NCBI GenBank assembly: GCA_029167225.1
Contig: JARFNK010000021.1
Span: 31,662 to 95,661, forward strand
Length of the DNA stretch: 64,000 nt
Direction: 5' to 3'
Source: Sphingobium arseniciresistens
GTDB lineage: Bacteria > Pseudomonadota > Alphaproteobacteria > Sphingomonadales > Sphingomonadaceae
The position numbers and the translations under genes are program-made. Positions 17,042 to 25,689 of the stretch are shown here, piece by piece. How positions within the stretch are numbered: position 1 is the stretch's first letter; each line of letters begins with the position of its first letter. Below the pieces are notes generated by a model that worked only from the letters and a program-made list of their open reading frames with translations, ran no database searches and was not told where the DNA came from.

Positions 17042-17995
17042 ATGACTGATTATCAAAACCCCCTCGGCTCGGGTTTTGATGCCCGATCGACCGCCTCGGA
17101 AGTTCTTGCGGGGCTGGATCTGAAGGGAAAGCGCGCCATTGTCACGGGCGGTCACTCCGGCCTTGGTCTGGAGACGACGAAGGCCCTTGCCGAAGCGGGC
17201 GTTGATGTGCTCGTCGCCGCGCGGAAACCGGACGTGGCGAAGATCGCGACGCGAGACATTCCTGGCGTGGAAATCGACACGCTTGACCTGTCGGACCTTG
17301 CCAGTGTGCATTCCTTCGCTGCCCGTGCGCTGGCATCGGGGCGGCATGTCGACATGCTCATCAATAACGCCGGCATCATGGCCTGTCCCGAAACACGAGT
17401 CGGGCCGGGTTGGGAAGCGCAATTCGCGACCAATCATCTCGGGCATTTCGTGCTGACCAATCTGCTCTGGCCGTTGCTCGACGGAGGCGCCCGGGTCGTC
17501 GCGCTCTCGTCGGCCGCGCATCATCTGTCCGCCATCCGATGGGACGATGTGCAATTCGAGCACGGCTATGACAAGTGGTTTGCCTACGGCCAATCCAAGA
17601 CCGCTGACGCCCTCTTCGCGGTTCATCTCGACCGCCTCGCCCACGATCGCGGCGTTCGGGCATTTTCTGTCAGTCCGGGCAAGATTCTTACGCCGCTGCA
17701 GCGTTACATGACCAGGAGCGAGATGGTGGCGCAAGGCTGGATCGACGAGGCGGGAGTGTCGATCGATCCAACCTTCAAAACGCCGGAACAGGGAGCAGCA
17801 ACGCAGGTCTGGGCGGCAACCTCGCCTCAGCTTGACGGGCTCGGGGGTCTCTACTGCAAGGATTGCGACGTCGCGATACGCGCGGAAGATGCTGATGCGC
17901 CGTTTGTCGGGGTCAAAGCCTATGCAGCCGATGGAAAGGAAGCCGAGAAGCTTTGGCGGCTATCGGTTGAACTCACCAATATCAACGCATTTTGA
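17042..17995 (+). CDS. Short-chain dehydrogenase/reductase
   Basis: NAD(P)-dependent oxidoreductase of 317 residues, close in layout to WW-domain oxidoreductase/retinol-dehydrogenase-like SDRs. It has TGGHSGLG for dinucleotide binding (residues 35-42), NNAG (108-111), a serine at SSAAHH and the catalytic YGQSK (Tyr182, Lys186). GGAGAACG lies just before ATG 17042. It is divergently transcribed from the AraC regulator, with a short shared promoter region. Substrate unknown. Confidence 0.9.
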   Translation: MTDYQNPLGSGFDARSTASEVLAGLDLKGKRAIVTGGHSGLGLETTKALAEAGVDVLVAARKPDVAKIATRDIPGVEIDTLDLSDLASVHSFAARALASGRHVDMLINNAGIMACPETRVGPGWEAQFATNHLGHFVLTNLLWPLLDGGARVVALSSAAHHLSAIRWDDVQFEHGYDKWFAYGQSKTADALFAVHLDRLAHDRGVRAFSVSPGKILTPLQRYMTRSEMVAQGWIDEAGVSIDPTFKTPEQGAATQVWAATSPQLDGLGGLYCKDCDVAIRAEDADAPFVGVKAYAADGKEAEKLWRLSVELTNINAF

Positions 17996-18195
17996 TGATG
18001 CTCCCCGGCTGGCGCGTTTGGTTCGATGGTTCTCCAACTAGCCGAAATGATCATGGAAATCGGTGGACCGCGCGCGGTGCATAGATCAGCACGTCCCCGG
18101 TCATTTCGCGCTCCTACCACGATCGGTGAGAAAACAGATGCCGGCCTCGATCGCTTGTTGAATTGCACCGGCCAATAGGCCATAATATAGTCACG

Positions 18196-18510
18196 ATGAC
18201 CAGTTATGAGGCGGAAATGGCCGCGCGCAAAGCACCCTCGATCAACCCGGATCCTCGCCGCCGCTGGCGGTTGCAGGATGCGAAGGCCCGCTTCAGCGAG
18301 GTGGTGCGCCTGGCCCAGGAGGACGGCCCCCAGAGGGTAACACTCCACGGGCGAGACGCCGTCATCATCGTTTCGGCTGAAGCCTGGGACAGGGACCACC
18401 GGGATCGGACCGGGCGGCGGCTCGTAGAAGCGCTCGCGACCTCACCACTCAGCGACCTCGATCTCGACCGCGCTACCACCGTCGGGCAGGTGCGCGAGGT
18501 GGAGCTTTGA
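18196..18510 (+). CDS. Phd/YefM-type antitoxin
   Basis: DNA-binding antitoxin of 104 residues with the Phd/YefM core WRLQDAKARFSEVVRLA...GPQRVTLHGRDAVIIVSAEAW, and a disordered C-terminus expected to bind the toxin. ATG 18196 is preceded by an AT-rich TAATATAG box and a GGCCAATAGGCC sequence (18170-18181) that could be promoter and operator. It overlaps the PIN toxin start (TTGA). Confidence 0.88.
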   Translation: MTSYEAEMAARKAPSINPDPRRRWRLQDAKARFSEVVRLAQEDGPQRVTLHGRDAVIIVSAEAWDRDHRDRTGRRLVEALATSPLSDLDLDRATTVGQVREVEL

Positions 18511-19040
18511 ACGGTTTCCTGCTCGATACCAACGTGGTTTCCGATCTTCGCAAGCCCCGCCCCGATCCCGGCGTTGTCGCTTTCGTCAGCAGCCAGCAGG
18601 AAAGCGACCTGTTCCTGTCCGATGTCGTGTTCGCGGAAATCCGCTTTGGGATCGAGCAACTCGACGATGTCGAGCGCCGGACCTCGATCACCACATGGCT
18701 CGATCATAATTTGCGTCCGCTGTTTGTCGGGCGGACGTTGAGCATAACCGAAGATACCCTGCTCAGATGGCGGCTGAAAATCGAGGGCGGCCGCAAGAAG
18801 GGCCACACGTTCGGGCAGCCGGATCTGTTCGTCGCCGTGCTAGCCGAGGAAAGCGACATGGTCGCGGTGACGCGCGACGTCACGCATTTCGTCGCGGCGG
18901 GCGTCGCAACCTTGAACCCCTGGGAGGGACGTTTTCACGCAGCTTCCGGCTTGGACCATGTGGTCGATGATCTGAAAGCCCCTGACCTGCTCGACCGGCT
19001 TACCGTCCTTAACCGAACGAGGCGGCGGAGATCGAAGTAA
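18507..19040 (+). CDS. PIN-domain toxin, VapC/FitB-like
   Basis: PIN ribonuclease toxin. The acidic residues appear at FLLDTNVVSDL, VFAEIRFGI, GQPDLFVAVLA and VTRDVTHF. It starts with TTG overlapping the antitoxin stop by 4 nt. The PIN domain normally ends near NPWEG, but this protein continues for about 37 residues to 177, ending NRTRRRRSK, which is unusual. Only one base separates its stop from the ATG of an MNT-HEPN gene, so three genes appear to form one operon. Confidence 0.86.
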   Translation: MNGFLLDTNVVSDLRKPRPDPGVVAFVSSQQESDLFLSDVVFAEIRFGIEQLDDVERRTSITTWLDHNLRPLFVGRTLSITEDTLLRWRLKIEGGRKKGHTFGQPDLFVAVLAEESDMVAVTRDVTHFVAAGVATLNPWEGRFHAASGLDHVVDDLKAPDLLDRLTVLNRTRRRRSK

Positions 19041-19041
19041 C

Positions 19042-19956
19042 ATGCGCACCGAACTCGACCATCTCCCAGCGGCAAAGCAGCGCGAGCTGGACCGCGTCAT
19101 CCAAATCCTGTTCGAGGAGTTCGAGGACGCCCATGGCAAGCCGAACGGCCAGCGCAAGCTGGGCCGCATTCTCAAGGTGATCCTCTACGGTTCCTACGCG
19201 CGTGGCGGTTGGGTCGATGAACCGCATACGGCGAAGGGATATCAATCCGATTTCGATCTGCTGGTGATCGTCAACCAGAAGGAACTGACGGACCGGGTGG
19301 ATTATTGGGAGCGAGCCGAGGAACGGCTCACCCGCGAACGCGCGATCACGAGGTCGCTCAAGACGCCCGTCAACTTCATCGTCCACAGCCTCCAGGAGGT
19401 GAATGACGGGCTGGCGCATGGCCGATATTTCTTCATGGATGTCGCCCGCGACGGCATCGCGCTCTATCAGGCGGACGAAGAGGACCTGCTCGCCCCCAAG
19501 CCCAAGACGCCGCAGGAGGCGTTCGACATGGCGCAGGAATATTATGACTACTGGTTCTCGCTGGCGGTCGATTCCCAAAAGGTATTCCATTTCTGCCTTT
19601 CACAGAAATCCTACCGTCACGCCGCGTTCAATTTACATCAAGCGTGCGAGCAACTCTATCACTGTGTCTTGCTCGTCAGAACCTTCTACACGCCCCACGT
19701 TCACAATCTGAACTTTCTGCGGACGCAGGCCGAGCGGCTTTCGATCCGGCTGGTCTCGGCCTGGCCACGCGAGAGCAAGAAGGACCGCGCCCGGTTCGAG
19801 AAGCTCAAGGACGCCTATGTGAAGGCTCGCTATTCCAAGCATTACCGCATCACCGAGCAGGAGCTTCGGTGGCTCGGAGAGCGCGTCGAGGAACTGGGCA
19901 CGATCGTCAACGACATCTGCACCGCGAGACTGGCCGAGTTGAAGGCGACGCTCTGA
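19042..19956 (+). CDS. Fused nucleotidyltransferase-HEPN protein
   Basis: Single 304-residue protein joining the two halves of a minimal-nucleotidyltransferase/HEPN toxin-antitoxin pair. The N-terminal MNT domain has GSYARGG (Gly50-Ser51) and SDFDLLVIV (Asp70, Asp72), a GS...DXD signature. The C-terminal half from about 165 is helical HEPN, with HQACEQLYHCVLLV and ARYSKHYRI holding the Arg and His of the HEPN motif. In split systems the MNT enzyme modifies and silences the HEPN RNase. Fusion suggests self-regulation or a different role. It follows vapC by one base. Confidence 0.83.
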   Translation: MRTELDHLPAAKQRELDRVIQILFEEFEDAHGKPNGQRKLGRILKVILYGSYARGGWVDEPHTAKGYQSDFDLLVIVNQKELTDRVDYWERAEERLTRERAITRSLKTPVNFIVHSLQEVNDGLAHGRYFFMDVARDGIALYQADEEDLLAPKPKTPQEAFDMAQEYYDYWFSLAVDSQKVFHFCLSQKSYRHAAFNLHQACEQLYHCVLLVRTFYTPHVHNLNFLRTQAERLSIRLVSAWPRESKKDRARFEKLKDAYVKARYSKHYRITEQELRWLGERVEELGTIVNDICTARLAELKATL

Positions 19957-20216
19957 ACCGGTCGCATTTTCGATCTGTCGCCGCGGGGCATCACATCCTC
20001 CATCAATGCTATGGGACGCCAGAGCTGGTCGATCGGCTCACCAAAGCGCCACAGCGCGATGGCCGCCGATCGTCGCAGCTGTGACACGGCCGGCCGCCAG
20101 CATTTCGAGTCCCAACGATTAATCCCTACTCAATTAGTAGATATTCTATGCGGGCAATCGCGGGTGAATTCGATATGTGAGATGAGGCCGCTGGCGACTC
20201 TGGAAGATCCTTTGCG

Positions 20217-20765
20217 ATGCGGCGCTTCAGGACGTACGCAATGGACTTTGTCGCAATCGATTTCGAGGCAAGCTGCCTTCCCCGACACGGCAGATCCTTT
20301 CCAATCGAGGTCGCTATCAGCGGACCGGAAGGGACCAGAAGCTGGCTGATCCGGCCGCATGCAAGCTGGCGCGACTGGGACTGGACGGAGGAGGCAACGC
20401 GGCGGCACTGCATCAGCGCGGACGAACTGGACCGCAAGGGCGTCTCACCACGCCAGGTCGTGCAAGAGATCACCAAGGCAGTTTGCGGCCGCAGATTATT
20501 CGCTGACAGCACCATCGATGCGATCTGGTGGGCGACACTGCACGCGGACGCCGGGATCGATCCATTGGCCCCGATCGAGCACGCGAGTCTGCTTGTCGAT
20601 GCACTTGGCGCCGGCAGCGGCGAGATCGCGGCAGCAAAGAAGGTCGCCGACTGTCGCTGCCCGGGCCGTCATCGCGCGGGGCCGGATGCTGCCTGGCTGT
20701 GGCAGCTACTCTCCGAACTGGAACGGATCGTCCTCGCCCGCAGCGAGCTACGGCGGGCAGCGTGA
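20217..20765 (+). CDS. DEDDh-family 3'-5' exonuclease-like protein
   Basis: Small DnaQ/RNase T-like nuclease candidate of 182 residues. FVAIDFEAS carries the first Asp and Glu and DSTIDAIWWATL a middle Asp. HRAGPDAAWLW has the His-x5-Asp spacing typical of DEDDh enzymes. ATG 20217 has GGAAG about 10 nt upstream; ATG 20241, right at the domain start, is the alternative. It follows the toxin-antitoxin cluster after 260 bp in which I see no gene. A role in defence or DNA/RNA repair is possible but unproven. Confidence 0.7.
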   Translation: MRRFRTYAMDFVAIDFEASCLPRHGRSFPIEVAISGPEGTRSWLIRPHASWRDWDWTEEATRRHCISADELDRKGVSPRQVVQEITKAVCGRRLFADSTIDAIWWATLHADAGIDPLAPIEHASLLVDALGAGSGEIAAAKKVADCRCPGRHRAGPDAAWLWQLLSELERIVLARSELRRAA

Positions 20766-20805
20766 TGCAGCACGATTTCCTCACATTCTCACGGAGCGGC
20801 AAGAC

Positions 20806-21666
20806 ATGAGCATCAATGCCCTCGCCAATTCCCCATCGCGCACTGCGGCAGGTTCGAAAAGCGTGACAGCCGTTCTGCAATTTACCGAGCACACGGGAGA
20901 AAAGCCCTATGCCTATGCCGGACCGCCACCCGAGGGCGTTCCCGAGCGGCGCGGTGAATATCGCGACCATGATGTCCGTATCGAGAACGCCCGCCCCTTC
21001 GCCGACCGCCTCAGCCTTGAGGTCGAAGGTATCGCGGTGGTTCGGTCGCCCAGTGGAGTCGGCGATCTGTTCGACGAAGCGCAGACGCTTGCCCTCGGCC
21101 ACCCTGAAACCGCGGCGCTCGTCATGCAGGTAACCGGCGCCGCGCGAGTCGTGGTGTTCGACCATACCCGGCGGCGTGCCAGCCAGGACGCCTCCGACGA
21201 CAGGACACTGGATCTGCCGCGGCCACCCGCCTCGCGCGTCCATGTCGACCAGACGCTGTGGTCCGGACCCAAGCGCGTGCGTGAGATCATGGGCGGACAG
21301 GCCGACGCGCTGCTTGCCGGCCGCGCGGCGATTATCAATGTCTGGCGGCCGATCGGCTATCCCGCGCGCGACTGGCCGCTCGTGCTCGGCGACGCGCGTA
21401 GCTTCGCACCGGAGGACCTGATCGCCACCGACCTGATCTTCCCGCATCGCCGCGGCGAGACCTATGGCATCGCCTACAATCCCGCGCAGCGCTGGCTCTA
21501 TGTTCCCGACCTCACGCCCGAGGAGGCGATCCTCATCAAATGCTGGGATTCGGACGGCTCCGTCGCGCAGTTCGCGCCGCATAGCGGCTTTGCCGATCCG
21601 ACCACGCCGCCCGGCACGCCGCCGCGCCAGAGCATCGAGTTCCGTACCATCGCCTTTTTCGACTGA
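20806..21666 (+). CDS. CmcJ/NvfI-family oxidoreductase
   Basis: A 286-residue protein of the CmcJ/NvfI/GsfB type. These proteins are related to enzymes of cephamycin and fungal meroterpenoid pathways, and in bacteria are generally of unknown function. Family-like blocks are FDHTRRRAS, VHVDQTLWSGPKRVREIMG, AIINVWRPIGYPARDWPL and EDLIATDLIFPHRRGETYG. It begins an operon with a glutathione S-transferase and an SDR (10 nt, then 4-nt overlap). Together they suggest oxidation or conjugation of a small organic compound. Confidence 0.8.
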   Translation: MSINALANSPSRTAAGSKSVTAVLQFTEHTGEKPYAYAGPPPEGVPERRGEYRDHDVRIENARPFADRLSLEVEGIAVVRSPSGVGDLFDEAQTLALGHPETAALVMQVTGAARVVVFDHTRRRASQDASDDRTLDLPRPPASRVHVDQTLWSGPKRVREIMGGQADALLAGRAAIINVWRPIGYPARDWPLVLGDARSFAPEDLIATDLIFPHRRGETYGIAYNPAQRWLYVPDLTPEEAILIKCWDSDGSVAQFAPHSGFADPTTPPGTPPRQSIEFRTIAFFD

Positions 21667-21676
21667 AAGGACCGCC

Positions 21677-22417
21677 GTGATCGATCTTCATTATTGGCCG
21701 ACTCCGAACGGCAAGAAGGTGACGATCCTGCTTGAGGAGCTCGCCATTCCTTACCGCATCGTTCCGGTGAACATCGGTCGCGGCGACCAGTTCAGCGACG
21801 ACTTCCTCGCGATCAGCCCCAACAACCGCATGCCGGCGATTGTCGATACCGAGCCCAAAGGCGGCGGCGCGCCGATAAGCGTCTTCGAATCGGGCGCTAT
21901 CCTTTTCTACCTCGCTGAGAAGGTCGGCCGCTTCTGGCCGCAGGACGACATCAGCGCGAAATATGAGGTGACCCAATGGGTGATCTGGCAGATGGCCAAC
22001 CAGGGCCCCAAGTTCGGCGAGCGCGGCCATTTCTCTCGCGTGCCCGAAACTGCCGGCGATCTCTCCTACGCCCGGCGCCGTTTCGATGACGAGGTGCATC
22101 GCCTCTACGGCGTGCTCAACAACCGCCTGTACGACCGGCGCTATCTGGCTGCCGACGACTACACTATCGCCGACATCGCCGCCTACCCCTGGACGGTGTC
22201 CTGGCAGCAGCAGGGCATCGATCTCGACGAGTTCCGCTACGTCCGGCGTTGGTTCGACGAAGTGTCGACGCGACCGGCGGTCCAGCGCGGGCTTGCGGTC
22301 GACGCGGGACCGGCCGAGGACCCGGCAAGCTTGCCGCCCGATGAACAGGAACGGCGGCGAAAGATCCTCTACAATCAGCGCGCGAGACCCGCGCCCACGA
22401 CGGAGGTTCCGGCATGA
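21677..22417 (+). CDS. Glutathione S-transferase, Nu/YghU-like
   Basis: GST of 246 residues. The N-terminal thioredoxin-like domain (YWPTPNGKKVTILLEELAI, RMPAIVD, VFESGAILFYLAEK) binds glutathione; the C-terminal domain is all-helical (DDYTIADIAAYPW). TPNGKK resembles the Nu-class/Ure2-like GSTs that reduce disulfides or peroxides. The start is GTG 21677 after GAAAGGA. The stop overlaps the SDR start by 4 nt (ATGA). Confidence 0.88.
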   Translation: MIDLHYWPTPNGKKVTILLEELAIPYRIVPVNIGRGDQFSDDFLAISPNNRMPAIVDTEPKGGGAPISVFESGAILFYLAEKVGRFWPQDDISAKYEVTQWVIWQMANQGPKFGERGHFSRVPETAGDLSYARRRFDDEVHRLYGVLNNRLYDRRYLAADDYTIADIAAYPWTVSWQQQGIDLDEFRYVRRWFDEVSTRPAVQRGLAVDAGPAEDPASLPPDEQERRRKILYNQRARPAPTTEVPA

Positions 22418-23115
22418 GCGCCCTGCCCTATCGCACGGCGCTTGTCGTCGGCACCGGACCTGGGATCAGCGCATCGCTGGTCCGTGCTCTCAGCGCGGCC
22501 GGGCTCAAGGTCGCCGCAGCCGCGCGTGACGTGGGCAAGCTCGAATCCCTCGCCCAGGAGACCGGCGCCGCCCTGTTTACGGCCGATGCCACCGATCCGG
22601 CAGCGGTGGCCCGCCTCTTCGAGGAAGTGGAAGCGCGGGTCGGTGTGCCGGAGATCGTGGTCTATAATCCGTCGGGCCGGATTCGCGGGCCGATCGTCGA
22701 CCTCGATCCCGACGAGGTGCGCCGGGCGATCGAGGTGTCGGCGTTCGGCGGCTTCCTCGTCGTCCAGCAGGCGGCGAAGCGGCTCGAACCGCTCGGCCGG
22801 GGCGCGATCCTCCTCACCGGCGCCACCGCCAGCGTCAAGGGGTTCGCGGGTTCATCCACCTTCGCGATCGGCAAATTCGGCCTTCGCGGTCTCGCCCAGA
22901 GCGCCGCGCGCGAACTGGCGCCCAAGGGCATCCATGTCGCGCATTTTGTGATCGACGGCGCCGTCCGGAGCGCCGTCCGCCCCGATCCGCGCGACCGTCC
23001 CGACAGCACGCTCGATCCGGACGCCATCGCGCAGAGCTATCTCGCGGTGCTCGCCCAACCCCGCAGCGCCTGGACCTGGGAGATCGAACTTAGGCCTTGG
23101 GTGGAACCTTTCTGA
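22414..23115 (+). CDS. SDR-family protein lacking the catalytic tyrosine
   Basis: Rossmann-fold SDR protein of 233 residues translated from an ATGA overlap with the GST gene. The dinucleotide loop is VGTGPGIS rather than the usual TGxxxGxG. The NNAG position reads NPSG, and the active-site YxxxK is replaced by FAIGK (Phe150, Lys154), although the serine at GATAS is kept. An SDR subfamily with Phe at this place exists, so this is probably not decay. The reaction is uncertain; it may be non-catalytic or use a different acid. Confidence 0.83.
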   Translation: MSALPYRTALVVGTGPGISASLVRALSAAGLKVAAAARDVGKLESLAQETGAALFTADATDPAAVARLFEEVEARVGVPEIVVYNPSGRIRGPIVDLDPDEVRRAIEVSAFGGFLVVQQAAKRLEPLGRGAILLTGATASVKGFAGSSTFAIGKFGLRGLAQSAARELAPKGIHVAHFVIDGAVRSAVRPDPRDRPDSTLDPDAIAQSYLAVLAQPRSAWTWEIELRPWVEPF

Positions 23116-23276
23116 GATGGGCGAGCGGCGAGCGTTCGCGGTGCTGACCGATGTCTCGGCCTGCTGCCTGCGCCAAGGTGCCGACGGTTCGTTGCGGCTC
23201 CGGCCGATGCATGTGCTGGTCCCGATCGAGGATCCCGACGTTGCATCGGGCAGGGCCCTGCGGGCATCGGCCGAAC

Positions 23277-25595
23277 TTAGCGCGCCGCAGCCGCCGAAGA
23301 AGCCTCCTGCATTTGCCGCAGCTCCCGCCAGCGCCGATATTGCTCGGCCTTGGCAGGATCGGGATCTTCATAGCCTTGCAGCCAGAACCGGAACCAGTCC
23401 ACCGAACCGCCCTGCGACGCCATCCTAACCGTAGGATTGGTTAATAGATGCTCGTCCGTATTGAGCAATATCAGATCGACCGGCTTATTCTGGAAGCGCA
23501 ACAAGGCATAAGGTTCCCACATGAACATCAGGCTTAGCTTCCCTTCGCCGACCACTTGAACCGCAGCGCTAATTCTGTCCGTATTGAATGTGGGCGAGTT
23601 CTTCAGCCAAGTCTGGAGACCGACACCGAAGGGCTTCGCGCCGATCATTGCGTCCGCTTCGGCGGAAATGCCACTGTCGTTCAACAGGCCCGCCGACATG
23701 ATGTATTGCCAGTAGCCTTCGTTCACGCCGTCTGTGATTGACGCCGCTTTGAAGCGCACTGAACTCTTTGTGAGAGCTTCCATCACGTAATAACAGGTGC
23801 GACTAAAGCCGATAATGCCGATCTCTTCGGGGTCTATCATACCCTTTGCTGCGAGGGCCTTGACTGCGGACTCATATGCGTCGACCTGACAGGCTGCTTC
23901 CCTCGGCGTCACAGTCTCAGCGTCACGACAGCGAGTTTCCAGAACTATGATCCCACTCGCCGCTAGGACTTGAGCAGCATAACCTGTGGTGTAGCCGCCG
24001 CTCGGCCGGAACAATTCCGAGGAGAAGCCGTGTGTCTGGATAACCAGCGGATAGCGTTTCCCAGGACGATAATCTTGAGGCAGAAAGAGACCGCCGCTCT
24101 GCTGTCGACCTGCACTGTCGGTCCACTCAAAGACCTGAGGCTTACTGAAGGTTATATCTGCAATTTCCGGGTTTGGGTCCCAAACGACGCGCGATACCCC
24201 GTTCGCCGTGTTGGTCACGAGCAGGCGTGGTGGCTGAATGGCGGATTGATCCACGCTGACGCTAAAGCTGGCCATCGTATCACGGCGAGGTTCAGTCGCT
24301 GTCATTGCCCACGCGCCTCCGGCTTTTGAAACGTAGTGACGGTTTCTTACCTCGGCGGTCCGAATATCTTTCGCAGTGATTGTAATAGACGATCCAGCAG
24401 AATCGTCGAACTTGATGGCAGAGATAAATTCGGCTCCCGGAACCATCGAGCCTCCTTTACTATAGGTCTTCGCTAGTGGCTCGACGCACCGAGTTGCGCG
24501 AGAAGAGATCAAGAAAACCCCAATGCAGGGCGGTGCCGCGCTCGTTCCTAAATCGGCGTTGGGTTGGAATACGCCAGGTAGCAGGACCGCACTACCATCG
24601 GCCGACCACATTGGCGACGCATCAGGCCACCATCCGGCAGATCGGCCGGTGGGCGTGTTAAGTGGAAACAATGTTCCATTCGTCCGCGTGTCGATCAGCG
24701 CATATCTGGACGTCAGCGAGTGACCGAATAGCGAGTCGACATTTTGGCGTCCCGCTGGGATCGGATTGGATCGCGCGCTGGTAGGCGATGGGTATCGCTC
24801 GCGCCAATCATCGGGAACGACAGATAGCGGCAGCGCCGTCAAAATCCATCGTCCATCAGGAGACATCGCCAAGGCACGGACGCCTTCGTCGAAGACGACC
24901 AATGGCTTCCCGGAAGCCGGGTCTAAGACCGCCCGCGCCGTTCCGTTGGTGGCAGCCCAAATCGTATTTCGGTCGATGCTATGGTCAAGGGATTCAGGGA
25001 TGACAACATCCGTGAGTGAACGCCCGGTCAGCACTTCCGAGGGCTGATCGGATGCGCCTCGTCCACCATCCCGAACCGCTCTGACCGCGTAGGCGAAGTG
25101 AGCGCGATCGGCGACCGTGAAGCCGGTAACATCCTGACCGTCGTCCGAAAGTGACGACAGCGTTTTGTTGGCTACATCGGCCAGCATGAGCCGCTTCACA
25201 CCGGCCGTCGTCTTCTGCAAGAAGACGATGGCTTGAGAATTAGCGGTCCATTTTATACCGTCAATGCTCGGCCCCGCTTTCGACGTCGCAAGTTTAATCG
25301 TCCACAGGGAGGATGGTGATAAGCGATTCGCGCTTGCTCCACTCACCAACGCCCGCAACGCATCCGCGGAATAGATACGCAGTTCACTTTCGATCCTGCT
25401 TTCTTTCAACAGTCCGCGCCTCACGTTGACCGCGAGCAGCTTTCCGTCCGGCGAATACGAGATTGCCGCGTTATCCAACCAGAAGTCAGCAAACTGAACT
25501 TCATCCCTGAGAGTATAAGGGCGCTTTGCGCTGGCCGGCAGCGAGAGGCCACCAATCAGCAATACAGAAGAAATAGCAAGCAGCCGCGTTCTCAT
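23277..25595 (-). CDS. Lasso-peptide isopeptidase, AtxE2-like (S9 family)
   Basis: Prolyl-oligopeptidase-fold serine hydrolase resembling AtxE2 of Asticcacaulis, which hydrolyses the isopeptide bond of lasso peptides. The product has 772 residues from ATG 25595 (GAGG 7 nt upstream): a signal peptide ending LPASA, a beta-propeller N-half, and a hydrolase C-half. The triad candidates are Ser598 (IGFSRTCYYVMEAL), Glu694 (LMFMWEPYALL) and His716 (NTDEHLLTNP). A catalytic Glu instead of Asp is a feature of AtxE2. It lies downstream of a TonB receptor and FecIR genes, as in lasso clusters, but no precursor, B or C gene is present. The gene is AT-richer than its neighbours, suggesting transfer. Confidence 0.85.
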   Translation of the reverse strand: MRTRLLAISSVLLIGGLSLPASAKRPYTLRDEVQFADFWLDNAAISYSPDGKLLAVNVRRGLLKESRIESELRIYSADALRALVSGASANRLSPSSLWTIKLATSKAGPSIDGIKWTANSQAIVFLQKTTAGVKRLMLADVANKTLSSLSDDGQDVTGFTVADRAHFAYAVRAVRDGGRGASDQPSEVLTGRSLTDVVIPESLDHSIDRNTIWAATNGTARAVLDPASGKPLVVFDEGVRALAMSPDGRWILTALPLSVVPDDWRERYPSPTSARSNPIPAGRQNVDSLFGHSLTSRYALIDTRTNGTLFPLNTPTGRSAGWWPDASPMWSADGSAVLLPGVFQPNADLGTSAAPPCIGVFLISSRATRCVEPLAKTYSKGGSMVPGAEFISAIKFDDSAGSSITITAKDIRTAEVRNRHYVSKAGGAWAMTATEPRRDTMASFSVSVDQSAIQPPRLLVTNTANGVSRVVWDPNPEIADITFSKPQVFEWTDSAGRQQSGGLFLPQDYRPGKRYPLVIQTHGFSSELFRPSGGYTTGYAAQVLAASGIIVLETRCRDAETVTPREAACQVDAYESAVKALAAKGMIDPEEIGIIGFSRTCYYVMEALTKSSVRFKAASITDGVNEGYWQYIMSAGLLNDSGISAEADAMIGAKPFGVGLQTWLKNSPTFNTDRISAAVQVVGEGKLSLMFMWEPYALLRFQNKPVDLILLNTDEHLLTNPTVRMASQGGSVDWFRFWLQGYEDPDPAKAEQYRRWRELRQMQEASSAAAAR

Positions 25596-25639
25596 GGATC
25601 GCCTCGTCAAGATGATAAATCTGTTGAAATTCAAAACGT

Positions 25640-25678
25640 ATCATCGGGGCTGGAAAATAATTCCGCGCCCCCGATGAT
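25640..25678 (-). terminator. Stem-loop between TonB receptor and isopeptidase genes
   Basis: ATCATCGGGG (25640-25649) and CCCCGATGAT (25669-25678) form a perfect 10-bp stem with a 19-nt loop that contains a smaller GGAA/TTCC hairpin. It sits in the gap between two minus-strand genes. The following tract (ACGTTTTG) is only weakly T-rich, so it may be a partial terminator or mRNA-stabilising hairpin that lowers isopeptidase expression relative to the receptor. Confidence 0.5.
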
Positions 25679-25689
25679 AGTGGATTACG

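Noticed and set aside
23117-23428. 103-codon frame after the SDR gene, possibly a truncated gene
   Set aside because: Only the first 53 codons lie outside the convergent isopeptidase gene, with no ribosome site or family resemblance. It could be a stump left by insertion of the lasso module, but evidence is too thin.
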